DNA of 40,612 nucleotides, from contig JAMLHF010000041.1 of NCBI GenBank assembly GCA_023957275.1, positions 1 through 40,612 of the forward strand, written 5' to 3'. Shown here one piece after another: positions 34,019 to 40,612 of this stretch. The DNA comes from Lentimicrobium sp. GTDB taxonomy: Bacteria; Bacteroidota; Bacteroidia; Bacteroidales; Lentimicrobiaceae. The translations under genes were made by a program, and so were the position numbers. Position 1 is the stretch's first letter. Each line of letters begins with the position of its first letter. A model generated the notes under the pieces. The model worked only from the letters and a program-made list of their open reading frames with translations, was not told the DNA's origin and ran no database searches.

Positions 34019-34030
34019 GATAACCTCCTT
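34019..34030 (-). promoter_or_regulatory. Extended Shine-Dalgarno of hpf
   Basis: The twelve bases directly before the hpf ATG read AAGGAGGTTATC on the minus strand. They match the classical anti-SD complement AAGGAGGTGATC at 11 of 12 positions. The AGGAGG core ends 5 bases before the ATG. Starts of rplK, rplA, rplJ, rplL, nusG, secE, tuf, groES and aroC in this window have no comparable match. Confidence 0.85.
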
Positions 34031-34035
34031 TTTTT

Positions 34036-34917
34036 TTATGCCCTTGGATGGGCGAGTTTGTATATAGATTTGAGTTTTTCAATGCTTATATGCGTGTAGA
34101 CCTGAGTTGCCGCCAGGCTCGAATGGCCAAGCAATTCCTTTATGGCGTTGAGGTCAGCACCTTCATTAAGCATGTGGGTCGCAAAAGTATGCCTGAGCAC
34201 ATGAGGACTTCGGCGCCCTTTCACACCTGCGGCTCCCAGCGCTCTGCTCACTTTCCTGTAGATAAACACCGGATAAGCCTTTTTTCCCTGATCAGTCACA
34301 ATTATTTCTGAAACACCGGTACCAGCAACACCTGATCTTAAATCTAGATATTCATCAATCAGGCCGATCAGCGCAGGAGTTACCGGTATTATCCGCTGCT
34401 TGTTACGCTTTCCGGTGACCTTGATCGTTGCTGCAGCATGATCCAGATCATTGATTCTCAGATTAATCAGCTCCGAAAGCCTTAACCCTGTGCAATAAAG
34501 TATTTCAACGATCAACATATCACGGCATTCATGGAAAGAAACCTGTTCATTTCTTTCATTCAGCACTGCTGCCATCTCATTCCTGGACACAAAAACAGGC
34601 AACCTCGAAGGCATTCCCAGCGAAGTTGCCCTGAGCAGGGGATTCTCGCTGATGAACCCTTCCTTAAGCAGATAACGAAAATAAACCTTGAGGGATGACA
34701 ATTTACGGTTGATGCTGCGCGCAGAGAGCCCCGAATCCACAAGTGATGCAAGCCATGAACGGACAATGGGGTAAGTAACCTGTGCGTCGTCGGTCAGATT
34801 ATATGAATTGTCACAATATTCCTGAAACTGAAGCAGGTCGGTTTTGTATGCATTCAGTGTATGCAGCGAATAGCGTTTAACGAGTAGTAAATAGTCGTAG
34901 AATGAATCTCTTATCAT
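34036..34917 (-). CDS. Tyrosine recombinase, XerC/XerD type
   Basis: The protein has 293 residues from the ATG at 34917. The N-terminal SAM-like domain (about 1-90) holds LHTLNAYKTDLLQFQEYC. The catalytic domain has all active-site residues: Arg146 (CTGLRLSE), Lys170 (VTGKRNKQRIIPV), His239 and Arg242 (SPHVLRHTFATHML), His265 (LGHSSL) and the nucleophile Tyr274 (TQVYTHI). Xer recombinases resolve chromosome dimers at dif; the length and setting in a housekeeping operon argue for a core Xer protein and not a mobile-element integrase. No dif-like site was recognised. XerC versus XerD cannot be decided by eye. Confidence 0.92.
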   Translation of the reverse strand: MIRDSFYDYLLLVKRYSLHTLNAYKTDLLQFQEYCDNSYNLTDDAQVTYPIVRSWLASLVDSGLSARSINRKLSSLKVYFRYLLKEGFISENPLLRATSLGMPSRLPVFVSRNEMAAVLNERNEQVSFHECRDMLIVEILYCTGLRLSELINLRINDLDHAAATIKVTGKRNKQRIIPVTPALIGLIDEYLDLRSGVAGTGVSEIIVTDQGKKAYPVFIYRKVSRALGAAGVKGRRSPHVLRHTFATHMLNEGADLNAIKELLGHSSLAATQVYTHISIEKLKSIYKLAHPRA

Positions 34918-35025
34918 GAACAAAAAAAGAAGAAAACTTTGTTTCCTTAATTACAACGTCTAAAATAAGACATTATTACCGGAAATCAAAATTTTCTTCC
35001 TTAAATCGCACTTAAATAAGGCGGC

Positions 35026-35220
35026 CTACTGATCCTGTGCCTGCTGAAGCTGCTGCACGTAGATTGCGTGCAGGCGCTGCTCGCGATTTTTAACTGAAGG
35101 CTTGGTAAATTTCTGCCTTTCACGCAGTTCTTTAACAACACCGGTTTTTTCAAACTTTCTCTTCAGTTTCTTTAAGGCCCTGTCAATGTTTTCGCCTTCT
35201 TTAACGGGTACGATAATCAT
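35026..35220 (-). CDS. rpsU: Ribosomal protein bS21
   Basis: The protein has 64 residues, full length: MIIVPVKEGENIDRALKKLKRKFEKTGVVKELRERQKFTKPSVKNREQRLHAIYVQQLQQAQDQ. The KRKFEKTGVVKELRERQKFTKPSVKNR core is diagnostic. bS21 binds the 30S platform next to the anti-Shine-Dalgarno, and in Flavobacteria it has been reported to help mask it. It is the first gene after a perfect consensus promoter (35275-35305) and leads xerC and hpf. Its own start (AGAGAGCGTATTCGC before ATG) has at most a weak, distant purine stretch. Confidence 0.96.
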   Translation of the reverse strand: MIIVPVKEGENIDRALKKLKRKFEKTGVVKELRERQKFTKPSVKNREQRLHAIYVQQLQQAQDQ

Positions 35221-35274
35221 GCGAATACGCTCTCTTTCTGTTAATGGTGAAAAAATAATTTCTTAAAAGGGGTG

Positions 35275-35305
35275 CAAAAATAGAACTATTCTCCGAATAA
35301 TCAAA
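35275..35305 (-). promoter_or_regulatory. Consensus promoter of rpsU-xerC-hpf
   Basis: On the minus strand TTTG (35305-35302), exactly 19 bases, then TATTTTTG (35282-35275) followed by CACCCC. This is a full match to TTTG-N19-TAnnTTTG. The predicted start is near 35270, about 50 bases before the rpsU ATG. The eight bases before or at the -7 (AATAGTTC) are shared with the tRNA-tuf promoter. Confidence 0.82.
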
Positions 35306-35323
35306 ATTATAACTCACATTTTT

Positions 35324-37534
35324 TCAGAGATTTTCTTTCAGATAGTCCTCAATCAGGGTAAAAAGGTGCATACGGGTATTTCCTCCGTAAATTCCGTGAT
35401 TTCGGTTGGTGTACAGCATCATATCAAACTGTTTGCCCTCCTGCACCAGCCTTTCAGCAAATTCCAGCGTATTCTGCACATGTACATTGTCATCGGCAGT
35501 ACCATGCACCAGCAATAGCTTACCCTGCAGGTCGCCGGCAAAGAAAAGCGGCGAATTCTGATCATAGCCTTCGGGATTTTCCTGTGGTTTACGCATAAAC
35601 CTTTCAGTGTAAATATTGTCGTAATAGCGCCAGTTGGTTACAGGTGCCACGGCTATGCCTACCCTGAATGCCCCGTTGCCTTTCACCATGCATGATGAAG
35701 AGATAAACCCGCCGTAGCTCCATCCCCAGATGCCGATCCTTGAACCGTCAACGTACGGCAGTGTAGCGGCATAGTTTGCTGCTGCAATCTGGTCGAGGGT
35801 TTCATATTTTCCCAGCTGCAAATAGGTAACTTTCCTGAAATCCTCACCCCTGGCGCCTGTTCCACGCGGATCCACGCACATCACAATATACCCCTGCTGG
35901 GCAATATACTCATCGAAACCCAATGACCAGCGGTCAATAACCTCCTGCGAGTTCGGTCCGCTGTATTGATTCATCAGCACAGGATATTTCACGGTGCTGT
36001 CGAATTGCGGCGGATAAATTACCCAGCCATTCAGCGTGATATCATCAGGCGTGGTAAAACTGAAAAACTTCCTGAGAGTCGGTTTGTATTCTTCCAGCTT
36101 TGTCCTGAGTGCCATGTTATCCTCCAACACCCTGATCTGCTTTCCGCCTGCCTCATGCAGGGTATAGACGGGAGGCGTTGTTACCGATGAATAAGTATTG
36201 ATGAAATACCTGAAGGTAGCACTGAATGCACCGCTATTGGTTCCGGTCAGGGCTGTAAGCCGGTTGGTTTTCTTTCCGTCGAGTCTTACTGAATAGATCT
36301 CGCGCTGCAAGGGTGAAACAGCGGCAGCCTGGTAATAAAACAGTTTTTTCAGAGGATCGTATCCGTAAAATTCGGTTACATCAAAGTTTCCTTTGGTCAG
36401 TTGTCGTACCATGACCCCTTCCGTTGTAAAAAGATAAAGATGCGACCATCCGTCATGTTCGCTGGTAATTACAAAGTGTTTGCCATCAGGCAGAAAACGC
36501 AGATTGTCAAAATTCCCTTCATCAATATATCTTTCATTCTCCTCTGCATACATGACTGATGAAGCGCCATTCAATGCATTGACCTTTAATATTTCCAGCT
36601 TGTTCTGAAGTCTGTTAAGCCTCAGCACAGCCAGAACAGACGGATCTGTGGTGAACTTTATACGCGGGATATACTGATCGGTCTCCGTCCCGGTATTTAC
36701 CCTGAGGGTGTTCCCGCTTTCAAGGTTGTAGACCAGTACACTTACCTTCGAGTTATCCTCCCCTGCCTTAGGATACTTGAATTGACTGTTTGCAGGATAC
36801 AGGGCATTTTCATCAAGCGAAGGCTTCTGGCCCTGAAACATGGTCATGTTAAACATTTTCACATTCCGCTCATCAAACTTCACATAGGCCAGCCGTTTGC
36901 TGTCGGGCGACCAGTCAAAAGCCTTGTTAAATTCAAACTCTTCCTCATAAACCCAGTCCGGGGCCCCGTTGATGATTTCATTGAATTTTCCGTCGGTGGT
37001 TATTTGCTTCTCTTCCCCGGTTGCAATATCTGTGATGAAAATATTATTGTCGCGTACAAACGCAACCTTTGTGCCATCGGGTGAGAAAGTAGCCAATTGC
37101 TGTTTTCCCTTGCGGGACAATGGCGAAAACGTCTCAGTTGCAATATTAAAAATATAATAATCTGCTTTGAATGACCTCCGGTATAGCGGTTCGTAATCGG
37201 ACTGTATCAGTATTTCTTTCTCATCGGCACTGAATTCATAATCCACGATCATTTTAATTCCGGAATCTTCGAAACTGTTGAGGTCGAGGATACCGGAAAC
37301 AACCTCTCCGGTTTTATAGCTTGATTTCACCAGTTTACGGTTATTCTCAGTCAGGGTAGTATAATGCATCCCATCATTCATTGATCTGATTCCCTGCACG
37401 GAAGATGCAGCGAAAATCCGCTTTTTCATCAGATCTTCCAGGGTGAAAGCCTTTTGGCCGGTCTGAGCCGGAAGCTGAACCGGAGCCAACACGAACAGGG
37501 CAAAAAACCAGATGGTAAAAAGTAACTTTTTCAT
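35324..37534 (-). CDS. Dipeptidyl peptidase IV (S9B serine peptidase)
   Basis: The protein has 736 residues from the ATG at 37534, which starts a clean signal peptide (MKKLLFTIWFFALFVLAPVQLPAQ); the in-frame ATG at 37564 would weaken it. Residues about 60-470 are the eight-bladed propeller, with DWVYEEEF (193-200) supplying the Glu pair that reads the free N-terminus of substrates. The alpha/beta-hydrolase domain (about 485-736) has NQYSGPNSQ, nucleophile GWSYGG (Ser606), HGTADDNVH (catalytic Asp) and NRNHGI (His713). The enzyme removes X-Pro or X-Ala dipeptides in the periplasm and supports peptide feeding. It is transcribed towards rpsU with 103 bases between; no terminator was recognised. 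Confidence 0.94.
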   Translation of the reverse strand: MKKLLFTIWFFALFVLAPVQLPAQTGQKAFTLEDLMKKRIFAASSVQGIRSMNDGMHYTTLTENNRKLVKSSYKTGEVVSGILDLNSFEDSGIKMIVDYEFSADEKEILIQSDYEPLYRRSFKADYYIFNIATETFSPLSRKGKQQLATFSPDGTKVAFVRDNNIFITDIATGEEKQITTDGKFNEIINGAPDWVYEEEFEFNKAFDWSPDSKRLAYVKFDERNVKMFNMTMFQGQKPSLDENALYPANSQFKYPKAGEDNSKVSVLVYNLESGNTLRVNTGTETDQYIPRIKFTTDPSVLAVLRLNRLQNKLEILKVNALNGASSVMYAEENERYIDEGNFDNLRFLPDGKHFVITSEHDGWSHLYLFTTEGVMVRQLTKGNFDVTEFYGYDPLKKLFYYQAAAVSPLQREIYSVRLDGKKTNRLTALTGTNSGAFSATFRYFINTYSSVTTPPVYTLHEAGGKQIRVLEDNMALRTKLEEYKPTLRKFFSFTTPDDITLNGWVIYPPQFDSTVKYPVLMNQYSGPNSQEVIDRWSLGFDEYIAQQGYIVMCVDPRGTGARGEDFRKVTYLQLGKYETLDQIAAANYAATLPYVDGSRIGIWGWSYGGFISSSCMVKGNGAFRVGIAVAPVTNWRYYDNIYTERFMRKPQENPEGYDQNSPLFFAGDLQGKLLLVHGTADDNVHVQNTLEFAERLVQEGKQFDMMLYTNRNHGIYGGNTRMHLFTLIEDYLKENL

Positions 37535-37895
37535 AATCAGCAGTATTTTATGTTTGAATCCCATCCACTGTTGTTAACATGCAAAGCGTGGAATATAACA
37601 GGATTGAAACGCCAAAGGTAACCAGCCTGCCTGACATGGAGAAATGCTGTCCTCAAAAAAGCTGCTGGATGGTTAAAATCTTTGGATTTCTGCATGAAAG
37701 TTGTCTTATTATATCCTGGCCGGGAAATCAGGAGAAAGCCGGCAATGGTGCAGATCCGCGAAAGTATCACAAACCGGCCTGCACCCTGAAAAATGCGGTC
37801 CGGACCTTAGAAATGCGCAAAAAACTCCTGTTAGAAAAGAAAAATTTCAGCAAATGGATTGGTATCAGTAAAATTTATTAATTTTGCACCCCTCC
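37535..37895. other. Intergenic region between divergent DPP IV and tRNA-Val genes
   Basis: These 361 bases contain no convincing gene. Short open frames exist on both strands (for example 37579-37881 on +) but lack any recognisable family and do not look coding. The right end carries the tRNA-Val promoter (37858-37886). The left end must hold the DPP IV promoter, for which no clear element was found. Confidence 0.55.
37858..37886 (+). promoter_or_regulatory. Promoter of tRNA-Val
   Basis: ATTG (37858-37861), a 17-base spacer and TAATTTTG (37879-37886), a full -7 match. It is followed by CACCCC, the same discriminator as the rpsU promoter. The mature tRNA begins at 37896, about 10 bases on. 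The spacer is two bases shorter than in the other strong promoters. Confidence 0.6.
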
Positions 37896-37970
37896 GGGAT
37901 GTTAGCTCAGTTGGTTCAGAGCATCGCCTTGACAGGGCGGGGGTCACTGGTTCGAGTCCAGTACATCCCA
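37896..37970 (+). tRNA. tRNA-Val (GAC)
   Basis: A 75-nt cloverleaf with acceptor GGGATGT/ACATCCC, D-arm GCTCAGTTGGTTCAGAGC, anticodon loop TTGACAG (GAC) on a TCGCC/GGCGG stem, and T-arm GGTTCGAGTCC. Discriminator is A; CCA is not encoded. Confidence 0.97.
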
Positions 37971-37973
37971 CAG

Positions 37974-38007
37974 AAAAGACCGCACATTTATCATGGCGGT
38001 CTTTTTT
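37974..38007 (+). terminator. Terminator of tRNA-Val
   Basis: AAAAGACCGC (37974-37983) pairs perfectly with GCGGTCTTTT (37996-38005), and the T run continues to 38007. It begins 3 bases after the tRNA. Confidence 0.92.
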
Positions 38008-38010
38008 CAT

Positions 38011-38046
38011 ATAATCAAACAGGCCTCCTGAAAATCCGGAGGCCTG
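38011..38046 (-). terminator. Terminator of the T9SS surface protein gene
   Basis: CAGGCCTCC (38020-38028) pairs perfectly with GGAGGCCTG (38038-38046). On the minus strand it is followed by TTTGATTAT. It lies 26 bases past the stop codon at 38073. Confidence 0.8.
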
Positions 38047-38072
38047 CCTGAACTCAAATTATAACCACATTG

Positions 38073-40612
38073 CTAGTGAGCCCGGATAATCCGTTGTACC
38101 CTGATGGCTGTCGGGGTTCGGATTACACAAATCAACATAGCAAAGCTTTCATTCCTGCTGACATTGTAGACTTCGGTGCGTTCCTGCCCTGCTTCCATAT
38201 TACCTTCGAAGAGGGTTTTTACCAGATTTCCCTGCATGTCGTAAAGCTGGGCCTGAACCCTGCTGTCTTTATCCACACTGAAGGATACCTCGGTAAATGA
38301 ACGGAAAGGATTGGGTGCAACCTTTAATTCAATGCCCACAGGCAATTCGTTCCCCAGCGGAAGTACCAGGGAGGACTTGGGCTTGGGAATGAAGAAGATG
38401 AAACGGCAATCCTCAAATGCCTGGTTAATCACCTGCACGGCATCCCTGATATCGCTGAGGGTGGGTCCAAGGTTCGGAGGAGGTGCAACACCACCCAGTG
38501 CCGAATTGGCCAGTTCATAAACATCCTGAATGGTCGGATTAATACCGAGATAGAGGTATACCGAATAAGGAATGACGAAATGTAATGAATCGTCCAGCGG
38601 GTAACTGCCATTGGAAGTACCGCCGCCACAGGCCGACGAAGCCCGGGTGTAGAATTCGGGACTTGTAAGCACAACATCGGCCAGACCGGGCGACAGTCGC
38701 ATATTCAACTCAAGGGCAATCATCTGCGAAAGCAGCGTATTGTATAGCTTGCCATCATTGTTGAGCAGATAGCCAAAGTTTCCACAGCCCCAGTTGCCGG
38801 TCAGTTTATTGGCAAACCCTTCACCCGGCAATATATCCATAATACACTGGGCGCCGCCGTCCACCGGCACACTGAAGGTGCGGCCATTGGCAGGTAAACC
38901 AAGCAACAGCGGATCATCCGGATACATCAGTGATTCAATCAGGTCATAAATGGTCTGACCGTTGCAGAATTCTCCGAACTGATCGCTGTAACCTTCCTCA
39001 GTCAGTGTACAAACCTCAATCATAGGAGGCTGGCTCCATGCCTGGGTATCCTCGGCCGATGCAGTAACAGGTGTTGTCCCGAAATATCCGGTTACAAACG
39101 CGGTATTGGTGAACGACCCGGCTGCAATATCCGGTTCTGTAAGGGTATAAACAGCCGAATAGGCGCTGCTGTTGGTCATTCCAGGAGTCAGGACTTCAAT
39201 GGCATTGCCGCTGAGATCTGCCAAAGGATCACTGAGGGCAACATCCGTGAGCGTTACGTTTCCGGTGTTGGTAATATCAAATGTATAGACGATTTGATCT
39301 CCGGCATTGTAAATACCCAACGGGAAGTTATCCACGAAGGTTCCTGTTTTAACCAGACCGATCGATGGAGCCTGGATAAATGTCTGAACGTCGTCATCGG
39401 TATCGTAATACGCATTGACACCTGCCAGACCAATTACCATCGCTGTATTGGAGAGCGATCCTGCATCAATATCCTCCTGAGTTATAGTATAAACTCCTGA
39501 GAATGTTGTGTTATCGGTAGCACCCGGAGCCATATTATTGATAGGTCCGCCGTTTACCGCAATCATTGGATCGTTGATGTAAACGCTGGAGAAGGTCAGG
39601 TTGCCGATATTGGAAACTGCAAACTGGTATGATACCTGGTCGCCTGCATTATGCACCCCAATGGGCTCATTGTCGATAATGGTACCTGTCTTAACCAGCT
39701 CAATATTATTGGATAAAGGCGGTACAAAGTAGATAAATCCGCAATTTTCAAATGCCTCATTGATGTACTTCAGCGCATATTTAATCTGAGCCCGGGTTGG
39801 TGCATTCGGACCTGGAATCACCGGAGAGCCTAGTGCAAGGTTGGCCAGATCAAGCAGATCCTGGACAGTAGGATCAGATCCGAGATAGCTATAAACCGAA
39901 GGAGGTATTTCATAATAAGTTGAATCATCCAGCGGATAATCATCTTCGCCTCCGCAACCTGAAGCAGATCTGATGTAAAATGCAGAATTTTCCAGCAACA
40001 ATTCGCCCAATGCAGGAGTCATCCAAAGGTTAAACTGCATCGTAATGGCTTCCACAAGCAGGGTGTTGTTAAATCTGCCATCCGGCTGCAAGAGATCCCC
40101 GAAATTGCCGCAACTGTAATTGCCGGTCAATACAAAGGCATTGTTCCAGCTGGGGAAGCGATCAATGATACACTGAGCTCCGCCAACTACCGGTACGGTA
40201 AATGAACGGTTACTGGCCGGAAGACCCACTACCAGCGGTCCGTTTTCCTGCAACAGGGATTCCATCAGGTCATAAGAACTGGTGCCATCACAGAATGAAG
40301 CAGTGGAACTACCAAGCGTAAACTGGGTCACGGTGCAGTATTCCTCCTCGCACTTCGGCACCTGAATTGTTTGTGTGAACGATGCGGGATTTCCGCAAGC
40401 GTCCGTCACAGTCCATGTTCTTGTATATGTAGCAGGTAATGGAGCTGTTGACGCAGGATCAATCACATCCGAAATAACCGTTACCGTTCCGCAATTGTCC
40501 GTCCATTCGGGCAGCTGCCACGGCAGCAGATCAAACGGAGTCCCGCATTCAGCCACAATGGTTGAGGGCGGGGTGTTGGTGATGGCGGGGGGTATGGCAT
40601 CTCCGGATAATG
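38073..40612 (-). CDS. Large T9SS-sorted surface protein with duplicated modules, 5' end missing
   Basis: The frame is open from the stop at 38073 to the window edge, giving about 845 residues; the true start is outside. A GTG at 40556 is internal and should not be taken as the start. From the N-side: an HYR-like end (TYTRTWTVTDACGNPASFTQTI); a ~210-residue Cys-rich module (39714-40343; SSYDLMESLL, GLPASNRSFTVPVVGGAQCIID, YSCGNFGDLL, GCGGEDDYPLDDS, INEAFENCGFIYFVP); two DUF11-like Ig repeats (about 39369-39707 and 39027-39368; LVKTGTxxDNxPxGxxNAGDQ); a second copy of the Cys-rich module (about 38382-39017); and a Por/T9SS C-terminal domain (VAPNPFRSFTEVSFSV to the end). It is likely a repetitive adhesin or cell-surface structure. 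The Cys-rich module is not recognised. Confidence 0.85.
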   Translation of the reverse strand, partial: LSGDAIPPAITNTPPSTIVAECGTPFDLLPWQLPEWTDNCGTVTVISDVIDPASTAPLPATYTRTWTVTDACGNPASFTQTIQVPKCEEEYCTVTQFTLGSSTASFCDGTSSYDLMESLLQENGPLVVGLPASNRSFTVPVVGGAQCIIDRFPSWNNAFVLTGNYSCGNFGDLLQPDGRFNNTLLVEAITMQFNLWMTPALGELLLENSAFYIRSASGCGGEDDYPLDDSTYYEIPPSVYSYLGSDPTVQDLLDLANLALGSPVIPGPNAPTRAQIKYALKYINEAFENCGFIYFVPPLSNNIELVKTGTIIDNEPIGVHNAGDQVSYQFAVSNIGNLTFSSVYINDPMIAVNGGPINNMAPGATDNTTFSGVYTITQEDIDAGSLSNTAMVIGLAGVNAYYDTDDDVQTFIQAPSIGLVKTGTFVDNFPLGIYNAGDQIVYTFDITNTGNVTLTDVALSDPLADLSGNAIEVLTPGMTNSSAYSAVYTLTEPDIAAGSFTNTAFVTGYFGTTPVTASAEDTQAWSQPPMIEVCTLTEEGYSDQFGEFCNGQTIYDLIESLMYPDDPLLLGLPANGRTFSVPVDGGAQCIMDILPGEGFANKLTGNWGCGNFGYLLNNDGKLYNTLLSQMIALELNMRLSPGLADVVLTSPEFYTRASSACGGGTSNGSYPLDDSLHFVIPYSVYLYLGINPTIQDVYELANSALGGVAPPPNLGPTLSDIRDAVQVINQAFEDCRFIFFIPKPKSSLVLPLGNELPVGIELKVAPNPFRSFTEVSFSVDKDSRVQAQLYDMQGNLVKTLFEGNMEAGQERTEVYNVSRNESFAMLICVIRTPTAIRVQRIIRAH

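Noticed and set aside
34036-34917. Tyrosine recombinase as the integrase of a mobile element
   Set aside because: It is embedded in rpsU-xerC-hpf near tRNA genes, but no attachment-site repeats, cargo genes or composition shift are seen; a core Xer recombinase fits better.
37579-37881. 100-codon plus-strand open frame between DPP IV and tRNA-Val
   Set aside because: No homology is recognised, the composition is not coding-like, and its end overlaps the tRNA-Val promoter.

Overview
The window comes from a Bacteroidota genome, most likely Bacteroidales/Marinilabiliales-like. The evidence is two proteins with type IX secretion (Por) C-terminal tails, A/U-rich translation starts that almost all lack Shine-Dalgarno sequences, promoters of the TTTG-N19-TAnnTTTG type, family-typical proteins (DUF3467, DUF349, a serine DPP IV), and RpoB/RpoC sequences that resemble Bacteroides homologues. 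Genus cannot be fixed by eye.

Layout. 1-191 is the 3' end of a thiolase gene. 539-7407 (+) carries a DUF2007 protein, a secreted CrtC/AttH-like protein with a T9SS tail, a secreted MORN protein, an LpxR-like outer-membrane protein with an extra N-terminal domain, a CapA-like phosphoesterase, a thioredoxin-like/glutaredoxin fusion and a solo GroES. 7483-20120 is mostly minus strand: AsmA, chorismate synthase, a DUF349 protein with an acidic repeat tail, a patatin/outer-membrane barrel, a trans-sulfuration PLP enzyme, a DUF134 regulator with extra zinc ribbons, a DUF2179 membrane protein and DUF3467; one small plus-strand membrane protein lies among them. 20207-35220 (minus) is the expression core. 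Read 5'->3' on the minus strand it is rpsU-xerC-hpf, then tRNA-Thr(TGT)-Tyr-Gly-Thr(GGT)-tuf-tRNA-Trp-secE-nusG-rplK-rplA-rplJ-rplL-rpoB-rpoC. 35324-37534 is a dipeptidyl peptidase IV. tRNA-Val(GAC) follows on the plus strand, and the window ends in a large 5'-truncated T9SS-sorted surface protein with duplicated modules.

How it works together. The tRNA4-tuf-trnW-secE-nusG-rplKAJL-rpoBC block is an ancient arrangement; its four leading tRNAs have the same order and anticodons as E. coli thrU-tyrU-glyT-thrT-tufB. Between its genes are several long RNA stem-loops whose non-Watson-Crick pairs are G.U only on the transcribed strand, so they look like real processing or attenuation elements. Near-identical consensus promoters drive rpsU-xerC-hpf and the tRNA-tuf block. 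The second promoter runs into the 5' arm of the hpf terminator, so its own transcripts should lack an intact terminator stem.

The most provocative signal is the hpf ribosome binding site. It is a near-perfect extended Shine-Dalgarno in a genome region that otherwise lacks them, and hpf sits in an operon with rpsU. In Flavobacteria bS21 is reported to take part in hiding the anti-SD, so hpf translation here may sense bS21-free ribosomes and couple them to ribosome hibernation. This is a hypothesis. No defence system, CRISPR array, insertion sequence or prophage was seen.
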